A stretch of DNA of 64,000 nucleotides from Actinomycetota bacterium (GTDB lineage Bacteria; Actinomycetota; Acidimicrobiia; Acidimicrobiales; Aldehydirespiratoraceae). The notes under the pieces are model-generated. The model was not told where the DNA came from. It made no database searches and was given only the letters and a program-made list of their open reading frames with translations. The DNA lies in assembly GCA_029979265.1 (NCBI GenBank), contig JAPOHW010000001.1:372001-436000 (forward strand), in the 5' to 3' direction. The position numbers and the translations under genes are program-made. This document shows positions 31,595-39,543 of this stretch, one piece after another (position 1 is the first letter of the stretch; each line of letters starts with the position of its first letter).

Positions 31595-31608
31595 TACAGT
31601 TCTGAATT

Positions 31609-32262
31609 GTGAAACCAAGTGTAAGCGGCGTCGGTGTCATCGACAAGGCGGTCGCCGTGCTTGCGGCCGTCGAAACTGATGGCGCCAATCTCGGTCAGCT
31701 CGTCGATCGCACCGGTCTCTCTCGCGCCACCGCACACCGCCTTGCGTCGGCGCTCGAACTGCACGGTCTTCTCCGGCGCAGCACCGACGGACGATTTGCG
31801 CTCGGCCCCCGCCTCGTGGCTCTGGGATCGAGCGCCGCAGCCGGCTGGCCGCTGGCCGACGCAGGGCGGATTGCGCTCGCCGAGCTTCGTGACGCCACCG
31901 GGGAATCCACGCAGCTGTACGTTCGCGATGGTGAGGTCCGCGTCTGTCTTTCGTCACTGCAGTCGCCCCACGGACTTCGTACCATCGTCTCGGCGGGGGC
32001 AGTGCTGCCGCTCGACCAGGGTTCGGGAGGTCGTGTGCTGACCGGTGAGATCGGTGCCGAGGGCTGGGTTGCATCGGTGGCCGAGCGTGAAGCCGGTGTT
32101 GCGTCGGTCAGCGCTCCCGTTCTCGATCGAAACGGTGAGGTGATCGCTGCGGTCTCGGTGAGCGGCCCGATCGAGCGACTCACCGACTCCCCAGGTCAGG
32201 TCCATGGTCCTGCCGTCGTGGCTGCGGCCACCCGGATTGCCCTGGAGGCGGGGATCGTATGA
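31609..32262 (+). CDS. IclR family transcriptional regulator (LtbR/NdgR-like by context)
   Basis: SGVGVIDKAVAVLAAVETDGANLGQLVDRTGLSRATAHRLASALELHGLLRR HTH; divergent from leuCD. Confidence 0.88.
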   Translation: MKPSVSGVGVIDKAVAVLAAVETDGANLGQLVDRTGLSRATAHRLASALELHGLLRRSTDGRFALGPRLVALGSSAAAGWPLADAGRIALAELRDATGESTQLYVRDGEVRVCLSSLQSPHGLRTIVSAGAVLPLDQGSGGRVLTGEIGAEGWVASVAEREAGVASVSAPVLDRNGEVIAAVSVSGPIERLTDSPGQVHGPAVVAAATRIALEAGIV

Positions 32263-33578
32263 ACGATCAGACGCCGCCCGACGACAGTGAGGTCGGTCTC
32301 TTCTCGATCTGGTTTCTCCGGGGAGCAGTCGTGCTCACCGCACTCGTCGTCGTAGGTTTCCTGGTACACGCAACGCTCGGATTGTTCGACCAGGGTGAGC
32401 AAGTCGGCGAGTCCGACACTCCCGGCGAGCTCGAGACGTCCACCCCGGACGACGAGACGCCCACCACGCCGCCCACCACGTCAACAGCGTCGCCGACGGG
32501 CAGCACGCCGGACGAGACCACGACGAGCAGGGTCCCCGAACCGAGTGTCGACCCAGAACTCGTGGCGTTCGTCGACGAGGCGGTGGCATTCATCGAAGCG
32601 ACCCGGCAACGGTCGTTCGTCGAGCGACCTGTCGTCGAGGTCGTCGCTGTCGATGCGATGACCGACATCGTGCTCGACGACATTCGCAGGTCGCTCGCCG
32701 AAGATCCGGTGGCAGCCGAGTCGAGCCTCGCCTTTGCCCAGGCGATCGGATTTTTTGGACCTGACGACGATTTTCTTGACATCTACGAGACGTTCGTCTC
32801 CGGTGGTGTGCTCGGCGTGTACTTCCCGAACTCCGACCAACTCTTGGTCCGGTCGGCCGGTGCACTGACGCTCAGCACCAAGGCCACCATCGTGCATGAA
32901 CTGGTTCATGCTTTCGACGATCAGCACTTTGATCTCAATCGAGATGAGTTGCGCGACGACGGTGATGCCGGTTGGACGTTTACCGCAGCCATCGAGGGGA
33001 GCGCGTCCTACGTCGAACAGGCGTGGCGCGCCACCTTGACCCCCGAAGAAGCTGCGGAACTCCGAGACGAGGAGCAGCGTTTCGATTTCGGCGATCTCCT
33101 GACGCTCGATCTCGGCTTTCTGGTCTACCAGACCTCGGTGTACGAGACAGGCCGGACGTGGCTCGAGCGGCGCATCGCCCAAGAAGGCATCGCCGCCATC
33201 GACGATGCCGTGATCAACGGTGCCCCGAGCAGCGAGGTCGTCACGATGCCGCTCGACGCGGTGAACCTCGATCCGGTCGATGTGGCATGGCCGACCGTCG
33301 ATGGTGATGTGCTGTGGGAAGGCCGAGGAGGTCGTGCGTTGATCGCTGCCCTCACGTTCGTGGCGGATCCGGATCAGATCGCAGCCACCGGCTGGGGCGG
33401 TGATGCGATCACCGTGTATCGAGACCGGACCGGCGCTGCCTGTCTTCGTTGGGATGTGGTGGGTGACACCAAGCGCGACACGAACGAACTTCTCGATGCG
33501 CTGAGACGTTGGGTGATCGGAATCGGCGGGAGCGCCGACATGGTTGACGGCAGGGTTCGCGTCGACCGCTGCGCCTGA
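32259..33578 (+). CDS. Membrane-anchored putative zinc metallopeptidase
   Basis: N-terminal TM; STKATIVHELVHAFDDQHFDL HExxH motif. Confidence 0.72.
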   Translation: MNDQTPPDDSEVGLFSIWFLRGAVVLTALVVVGFLVHATLGLFDQGEQVGESDTPGELETSTPDDETPTTPPTTSTASPTGSTPDETTTSRVPEPSVDPELVAFVDEAVAFIEATRQRSFVERPVVEVVAVDAMTDIVLDDIRRSLAEDPVAAESSLAFAQAIGFFGPDDDFLDIYETFVSGGVLGVYFPNSDQLLVRSAGALTLSTKATIVHELVHAFDDQHFDLNRDELRDDGDAGWTFTAAIEGSASYVEQAWRATLTPEEAAELRDEEQRFDFGDLLTLDLGFLVYQTSVYETGRTWLERRIAQEGIAAIDDAVINGAPSSEVVTMPLDAVNLDPVDVAWPTVDGDVLWEGRGGRALIAALTFVADPDQIAATGWGGDAITVYRDRTGAACLRWDVVGDTKRDTNELLDALRRWVIGIGGSADMVDGRVRVDRCA

Positions 33579-33581
33579 GCG

Positions 33582-35021
33582 TCAACGGCTCTCGACGAAC
33601 GCGATGATCGCAGCCCGTTGCTCAGCGGTGAGCGCCATGAACGCATCGGTGCTTCGTCGAGCCTCTCCACCGTGCCAGAGGATGGCTTCCTCCACCGAGC
33701 GAGCGCGCCCGTCGTGCAGGAGTGACAGATGGCCGTTCACCTCGTCGAGCAGGCCCACTCCCCACAGCGGCGCCGTGCGCCACTCGCTCCCCGACGCAGC
33801 GAACACGGCCCGGCCATCGGCGAGCCCGGGACCCATGTCGTGGAGGAGCAGGTCGGTGAAGGGATAGATGACGAGGTCGTCGAGTTCGGGCGTATTGGTC
33901 TGTCCCGTGCGCTGGCGGGGCGTGTGGCACCCGGCGCACCCGATCGATTCGAAAAGGTTTGCTCCTGCGATCACGGTTGGGTCGTCGATGTTGCGGCCGG
34001 CGGGGATTGCCAGCGCCTCGACGTAGAAGGCGAGGTCGGCGAGATCGCCGTCGCCGAGTTCGATGTCGCCCGCTGCGGAATCGATCGACGTGCTGATGCC
34101 GATGTCTTCGGCGAGCGCGACGGCCGACTGGTGGATCAGATCGAAACTCTCGGCCTTCCAGCCGTGACGTCCGACCCGAGGTGTGCCGTCGGCATCGAGG
34201 ATCCACTGAACCTCGCCGGAGATGCCATCGTCGTCGAGGTCGTCGGGATCGGCGGCGGCAACGATGTCGGACTCGGGAACGAATTCGAGCAGCCCCGGGC
34301 CTGCAACTTGGGGCGGGATCCGAAGGCTCAACTCCGCACCCACCGGCAGCATTCCGTCGCGCCCGACAACCGAGACGACAGGACGACGGAGTCGGTAGGT
34401 CGTGCCGTCGGGGTACTGGCCTTCCACGTACTCCCAGAGGATGCTGATCGTGGCTTCGGCTTCACCGTCGACGGCGTACGTCTGGAGGCGGGTGCCGTAG
34501 CCGGGAAGGGCGAACGGTGCCTCCAACTCACCGGCACCGGCTTGAGAGACATGGACCACCGGGCCGACACCGAGGTACGCACCGTCGAGCGGTGCTCCTT
34601 GTCGGCCGTTGTTGACGTGGCACGTCGTGCAACCGTCGCTGTTGTAGTCGGGTCCGAGGCCCGACGCGGGAGTGAAGAACGTTTCGAAGATCTCGTCGCC
34701 ATCGGCGAAGCGAATCCGTGCTGCAAGCCCGACATTGCGCGCCGACAGGTTGTAGGACCGCTCACTCACCTCGAAGGTGGTGGTTGCATCACCGGCTCGT
34801 TCGACAAGCCAACGAGGCGCGTCGGCAAGCGGCTCGGCAGTGGAACGCTCGAGAGCCGACTCGGGGGTGCCGATCGTGTCGACCCCGAAGTCGCGGTCGG
34901 GCAGCAGGTTTGCGCTCGGGGTCTCGCCGGTGCAGCCCACCCCGAACAGGGTGAGGGTCACGGCGACGCCTCCGAGCGTCAGCCGAACTGCATCAACTGC
35001 CGGCGGGAACCGTAATCGCAT
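33582..35021 (-). CDS. Di-haem oxidoreductase (thiol oxidoreductase-like) lipoprotein
   Basis: FGVGC lipobox; two CxxCH haem motifs CTTCH and CAGCH. Confidence 0.88.
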   Translation of the reverse strand: MRLRFPPAVDAVRLTLGGVAVTLTLFGVGCTGETPSANLLPDRDFGVDTIGTPESALERSTAEPLADAPRWLVERAGDATTTFEVSERSYNLSARNVGLAARIRFADGDEIFETFFTPASGLGPDYNSDGCTTCHVNNGRQGAPLDGAYLGVGPVVHVSQAGAGELEAPFALPGYGTRLQTYAVDGEAEATISILWEYVEGQYPDGTTYRLRRPVVSVVGRDGMLPVGAELSLRIPPQVAGPGLLEFVPESDIVAAADPDDLDDDGISGEVQWILDADGTPRVGRHGWKAESFDLIHQSAVALAEDIGISTSIDSAAGDIELGDGDLADLAFYVEALAIPAGRNIDDPTVIAGANLFESIGCAGCHTPRQRTGQTNTPELDDLVIYPFTDLLLHDMGPGLADGRAVFAASGSEWRTAPLWGVGLLDEVNGHLSLLHDGRARSVEEAILWHGGEARRSTDAFMALTAEQRAAIIAFVESR

Positions 35022-36408
35022 CGAGATCGAACGTGTCGAACTCCGGAATCACCTCGGCGGTCACCGGCGGAGCGGTCAATGGGTCTGCCATCCCCGGCTG
35101 ATCGGTTGCGCCGGGACTGGCGACGTCCTCGTACGGAATGTTCTCGTCCGCAGCTGGGGGGGCGAAGAACTCGATCCCGATCATGTCGCTGACATCGCCC
35201 TGCTGCCCATCACATGGCAGAACGGTCTCGACGTCGGCGGGCCGTGAGGAGGTGTAGTCGTTGCCGGCGAAGCAGTTACCGAGACCGTCTCCCGGCGCCT
35301 GCTGCACCATCACGATGTCGATGCCGTTGCCGACGAAGACATTCTCCCGGATCTGGTTGTTGGTCGCCTGCCAGAACACGTCTCCGTCCGGCAGGAACGA
35401 GATCGCCACTCCGCCGTTCCGGTTGTTCTCGATCAGGTTTCGCAGGATCAGATTCTCGTTGGCACCGGGCAGCACCATGCCGACCCCGTAGGCGAGCTCC
35501 CAAATGTCACCACCCTTGCTCGTCTCGGGATTGCCGTTCGAGTGGATCCAGTTACCCGCGAACACCGCGCCGCGCTGCGGCGCGAGTTCCTCGGAGCTGA
35601 GTGTGTTGGGGGTGACGCCGATGCGGTTGAGGCGGAACTCGTTGTTGACCACGTACAACTCGCCGCCGGCGTTCGTGCCGGAGTAGGCGAGGGTGTTGTA
35701 CTCCGAGATGTTGTTGATGAGCAGGGCTCGGCATGGCTGGCACTGACCGACGTAGTACCCGGAGTCGGTATGGCCCGCTGCGTAGCTGTTCTCGATCAGG
35801 CCGTACGTGGCGTTGAATGCGTAGAGCCCGTACTTGCGGTTATTGAGCGCCGTGACATGACTGATCCGGTACCCCTCGAGGAGGAAGTCGGAGTCGTAGT
35901 CGCCGGTGAAGAAGACGCCGTTGCTGAAGTAGTTCTGGACGGTCAGGTTCTCGACGGCAACCCCGTTCGCAAAGACGATGATGCCGTTGGCGAGATCCTC
36001 GGAGTGCATACCGTCGAGCACGACGCCGTATCGGTCGACACCGCGAATGACGATGTTGTCGGTCTCCACGGAGACCGACTCGTTGTAGACACCCTCACCG
36101 ATCAGCACGATGTCGCCGGGGACTGCGGCATCAACCGCATCCTGGATGGTGGGATAGTCCTCGGGAACACGCAGCGCCCCGAGTGGATTCGGATCTGCTT
36201 CGGGCTCGGACTCCTCCTCCGGTTCGGGTTCTTCATCGACGGTCTGACCCTCATCGGGCTCCGAGTCCGATTCGTCGCCAGGCTCACTGGTCTCGGCGCC
36301 GGCCTCGGCGGCACTGGTGTCCGTAGCGGTGTTGTCGTCGGGGCTCCCACCACATGCCGCGGCAGCAAGCGCCAACACGAACAACAGAGCCAGGAATCGG
36401 CGCATCAC
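34993..36408 (-). CDS. Right-handed parallel beta-helix (NosD-like) lipoprotein
   Basis: LALAAAACGGSPDD lipobox; acidic linker; PEDYPTIQDAVDAAVPGDIVLIGEGVYNESVSV. Confidence 0.85.
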   Translation of the reverse strand: MMRRFLALLFVLALAAAACGGSPDDNTATDTSAAEAGAETSEPGDESDSEPDEGQTVDEEPEPEEESEPEADPNPLGALRVPEDYPTIQDAVDAAVPGDIVLIGEGVYNESVSVETDNIVIRGVDRYGVVLDGMHSEDLANGIIVFANGVAVENLTVQNYFSNGVFFTGDYDSDFLLEGYRISHVTALNNRKYGLYAFNATYGLIENSYAAGHTDSGYYVGQCQPCRALLINNISEYNTLAYSGTNAGGELYVVNNEFRLNRIGVTPNTLSSEELAPQRGAVFAGNWIHSNGNPETSKGGDIWELAYGVGMVLPGANENLILRNLIENNRNGGVAISFLPDGDVFWQATNNQIRENVFVGNGIDIVMVQQAPGDGLGNCFAGNDYTSSRPADVETVLPCDGQQGDVSDMIGIEFFAPPAADENIPYEDVASPGATDQPGMADPLTAPPVTAEVIPEFDTFDLDAITVPAGS

Positions 36409-36454
36409 AACCCTCCAAAAACGGTTCGGCGGCGAGAGTAGTCTCGTGGCTCAG

Positions 36455-36970
36455 TCACGCCGAATCGGCCGACACGACGATGACACGCCCGGTCTGCCCG
36501 TTGGTCGCCGTCCCGTGCAGACTGCAGAAGTAGGGATAGTCGCCCGGTTCGGTGAAGACGAGCGATGCAGCATCGCCCTTCACCGCCAACGCCGCCGCCG
36601 AGATCGACTCGAAGGCACCGACGACCGCCGGCCGCACGTTGTGTTCGTTGCGGCCCTGGTTGGTCCAGGTGATCTCGGTTCCGGCTGTGACGACGATGAC
36701 TCGCTGCTCGAAGACGTTGTCGCGGATGTCAATATCGACGGCAGGTAGGCCGGTCCGGTCGAGCGCATCTGTGGGGATCTCGACCGCTGAGGGCGACGCC
36801 GTCTCGGGATCGGCGGTTGCGTCCGCCAGCGTGTCGAGATCAATGTCGAGTGTCTCGGACTCGACGACTGGTACCGGCCCGACACGCGATCGTTCGAACA
36901 GCCCCGTGGGATCGTCGCCGGCGCACGAGGCCGAAGCGAGGCAGAGGACGACGACCAAGCCCGCGCGCAT
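36455..36970 (-). CDS. Cupredoxin (plastocyanin/azurin-like) domain lipoprotein
   Basis: LCLASASC lipobox; NEHNVRP...YPYFCSLHGTATNGQTGRVIV type I Cu ligands. Confidence 0.87.
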   Translation of the reverse strand: MRAGLVVVLCLASASCAGDDPTGLFERSRVGPVPVVESETLDIDLDTLADATADPETASPSAVEIPTDALDRTGLPAVDIDIRDNVFEQRVIVVTAGTEITWTNQGRNEHNVRPAVVGAFESISAAALAVKGDAASLVFTEPGDYPYFCSLHGTATNGQTGRVIVVSADSA

Positions 36971-36991
36971 TGCCGCGACGGTATCCGCCGA

Positions 36992-37468
36992 TCAGTCGAT
37001 CGCGAGAACCCTGACCTTGAGGGTCGCACCGGAGGGGGCTTCGTACTCGACCTGGTCACCGACGGCTGCACCGAGCAGCGCCGCCCCCATCGGTGAGCCT
37101 GGAGACACGACGGTGGCGTCGTCGGCCTGCTCTTCGATCGAGCCGACGAGGTAACGCTCCGCATCGTCGTCGTCGTCGCCGTCGAAGACGATCGTGACGA
37201 TTGCTCCGGTCATGACCGCATCGCCACCACCCTCGTTCTCGACGATCACGGCGTCTTCGATCATGCGGCCCAGGTGCATGATGCGGCCTTCCATCTTGCC
37301 CTGCTCCTCTTTCGCAGCGTGGTAGTCGCCGTTCTCGGAAAGGTCACCGAGTTCGCGTGCGGCCTCGATCTTGCGGGCGATGTCGATACGGCCGCGGGTG
37401 GTCAGGTCGTCGTACTCCGCCTTCAGTCGATCGAACGCGGCCTGAGAGAGCTGCTGGGCTGTTGCCAT
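36992..37468 (-). CDS. greA: Transcription elongation factor GreA
   Basis: AAFDRLKAEYDDLTTRGRIDIARKIEAARELGDLSENGDYHAAKEEQGKMEGRI. Confidence 0.95.
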   Translation of the reverse strand: MATAQQLSQAAFDRLKAEYDDLTTRGRIDIARKIEAARELGDLSENGDYHAAKEEQGKMEGRIMHLGRMIEDAVIVENEGGGDAVMTGAIVTIVFDGDDDDDAERYLVGSIEEQADDATVVSPGSPMGAALLGAAVGDQVEYEAPSGATLKVRVLAID

Positions 37469-37498
37469 GGAAGCAGGCTATCGCCGACGCTTGGCTGA

Positions 37499-37527
37499 TT
37501 GAGAGGGAGTTCTCGGCCCGGTAGGCT
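37499..37527 (+). promoter_or_regulatory. Promoter TTGAGA-17 bp-TAGGCT for the leuB-ilvE-cimA operon
   Basis: Sigma-70-like -35/-10 with 17-bp spacer, 7 nt before the leader-peptide start. Confidence 0.65.
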
Positions 37528-37534
37528 TGCGATC

Positions 37535-37570
37535 GTGATGATCAACACGCTCATCATCGGTATTTCGTAG
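37535..37570 (+). CDS. Putative Ile-rich leader peptide (V/M)MINTLIIGIS (leaderless)
   Basis: gtg atg atc aac acg ctc atc atc ggt att tcg tag: 4 Ile codons in an 11-codon ORF, followed by two hairpins and a T tract. Confidence 0.75.
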   Translation: MMINTLIIGIS

Positions 37571-37596
37571 CGCACGTCGGATTTCCCGGCGTGCGC
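37570..37596 (+). promoter_or_regulatory. Leader hairpin, 11-bp stem GCGCACGUCGG-AUUUC-CCGGCGUGCGC
   Basis: Read directly; one U.G pair. Confidence 0.75.
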
Positions 37597-37601
37597 CATC
37601 T

Positions 37602-37626
37602 CCGTCCACTCTGGTGGGCGGTTTTT
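37602..37626 (+). terminator. Intrinsic terminator/attenuator CCGUCCAC-UCUG-GUGGGCGG-UUUUU upstream of leuB
   Basis: 8-bp stem, tetraloop, five T immediately after. Confidence 0.8.
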
Positions 37627-37650
37627 CTTGTTTCAGGGGGTTGCACAGGC

Positions 37651-38616
37651 ATGGCGCATCGCATCGGCATCATGGGTGGCGACGGCATTGGCCCCGAGGT
37701 CGTCGCCGAGGGTCTCAAGGTCATCGATGCGCTCGGCGTCGACTACGAGCGCATCGACTACGACCTGGGCGGTGAGCGGTATCTGAGGGACGGCACCGTC
37801 CTCACCGACGAGATCATCGAGGAATGGCGCGGGATCGACGCGTTGTACGCCGGCGCAGTCGGCACGCCCGATGTCCCGCCCGGTCTCATCGAGCGCGGCC
37901 TGCTCCTGCGCATGCGCTTCGAACTCGATCTCTACATCAACTATCGACCCTTTGTTGCGCCCGGCCACGATTTCGTCGTGATTCGTGAGAACACCGAAGG
38001 TACCTATGCCGGGGAAGGTGGATTCTTGCGCAAGGGAACGTCGCACGAGGTCGCCACCCAGGGGTCGGTCAACACGCGGCACGGCGTCGAGCGCTGCGTT
38101 CGCTACGCCTTCGAGTTGGCGATGCAACGCAACAAGCACTGCACACTCGTGCACAAGACCAACGTCCTCACCTTTGCCGGCGACCTCTGGGAACGGACCT
38201 TCAACGAGGTTGCCAGCGAGTATCCCGAGGTCGAGACGGCGTACAACCATGTCGACGCTGCGTGCATCTACTTCGTCGATCGGCCCGAACGCTACGACGT
38301 GATCGTCACCGACAACTTGTTCGGCGACATCCTCACCGACCTGGGTGGCGCCATCTCCGGGGGGATCGGACTCGCTCCAACTGCGAATCTCAACCCGAAC
38401 GGCATGTCGATGTTCGAGCCGGTGCACGGCTCGGCGCCCGACATCGTCGGCACGGGCAAGGCAAATCCTGTCGCTGCCATCTTGAGCGGCGCGATGATGT
38501 TGGACCACCTCGGCGAGACCGAGGCGGCCGATCGCATTCGGGCGGCGTGCGCCGACCCGAACACACTCACCGGATCCACCAGCGAGATCGGCGACCAGGT
38601 CGTCGCCCGTCTCTGA
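37651..38616 (+). CDS. leuB: 3-isopropylmalate/isocitrate-type dehydrogenase (LeuB-like)
   Basis: MAHRIGIMGGDGIGPEVVAEG, MRFELDLYINYRPF, VIRENTEGTYAGEGG, FEPVHGSAPDIVGTGKANPVA. Confidence 0.9.
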   Translation: MAHRIGIMGGDGIGPEVVAEGLKVIDALGVDYERIDYDLGGERYLRDGTVLTDEIIEEWRGIDALYAGAVGTPDVPPGLIERGLLLRMRFELDLYINYRPFVAPGHDFVVIRENTEGTYAGEGGFLRKGTSHEVATQGSVNTRHGVERCVRYAFELAMQRNKHCTLVHKTNVLTFAGDLWERTFNEVASEYPEVETAYNHVDAACIYFVDRPERYDVIVTDNLFGDILTDLGGAISGGIGLAPTANLNPNGMSMFEPVHGSAPDIVGTGKANPVAAILSGAMMLDHLGETEAADRIRAACADPNTLTGSTSEIGDQVVARL

Positions 38617-38625
38617 GGAGCGCTC

Positions 38626-39543
38626 ATGCCCATCGAAACAACCCCCCACATCTGGATGAACGGCGACATGGTGCCGTGGGAAGACGCAACGATCCACGTC
38701 CTCACCCACACGCTCCACTACGGCACCGGCGTCTTCGAAGGCATTCGTGCCTATGAGACCGAGCAGGGGCCTGCGATCTTTCGGCTGACCGAGCACATCG
38801 AACGCCTCTACAACTCGGCCAAGATCCTGGGAATGCCGATGCCGTTCGATGTTGCGACGATCGTCCGGGCATGCAAGGACGTCGTTGCCGATTCCGGTCT
38901 CGACGCCTGCTATCTGCGCCCGATCGCCTACTACGGCTACGGCGAGATGGGCCTGGCCACAGGTGCGTGCACCACCGACATCGCCATTGCAGCCTGGCCG
39001 TGGGGTGCCTACCTGGGTGACGATGCGGTCAGCAAGGGCGTACGGATGAAGATCAGTTCCTGGACCCGTCACGACCACAACATCATGCCGCCGGCGGCCA
39101 AAACCACTGGCAACTACGCCAACAGCACGCTGGCCAAGATGGAAGCGCTCAACGCCGGCTACGACGAGGCGATCATGCTCAACGGCGCCGGCTTGGTGAG
39201 CGAGTGCTCGGGAGAGAACCTGTTCTGCGCAAAGGGCGATGTCGTTCTGACGCCGCCGACGTCGTCGGGGGCGCTGCCCGGCATCACCCAGGACACCGTC
39301 ATTCGTCTCGCTGCCGACCTCGGTATCAACATCGAGATCGGTGATCTGGCGCGGAGCGACCTGTACACCGCCGACGAGATCTTCGTCGTGGGCACCGCGG
39401 CCGAGGTCTCGGCTGTGAACTCGGTCGACGACCGCGCGGTGCCGTGTCCCGGCCCGGCCACCACGGCCCTCGCCGCGGCGTACGCCGACCTTGTCCGAGG
39501 CCGCAACGACAAGTACCGCGACTGGAACGAATTGGTGAGCTGA
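38626..39543 (+). CDS. ilvE: Branched-chain amino acid aminotransferase
   Basis: LHYGTGVFEGIRAYET, YLRPIAYYGYGEMG, NGAGLVSECSGENLF, EIFVVGTAAEV. Confidence 0.94.
   Translation: MPIETTPHIWMNGDMVPWEDATIHVLTHTLHYGTGVFEGIRAYETEQGPAIFRLTEHIERLYNSAKILGMPMPFDVATIVRACKDVVADSGLDACYLRPIAYYGYGEMGLATGACTTDIAIAAWPWGAYLGDDAVSKGVRMKISSWTRHDHNIMPPAAKTTGNYANSTLAKMEALNAGYDEAIMLNGAGLVSECSGENLFCAKGDVVLTPPTSSGALPGITQDTVIRLAADLGINIEIGDLARSDLYTADEIFVVGTAAEVSAVNSVDDRAVPCPGPATTALAAAYADLVRGRNDKYRDWNELVS

Noticed and set aside
37633-39078. 481-aa minus-strand ORF
   Set aside because: Antisense to leuB/ilvE; compositional artefact.
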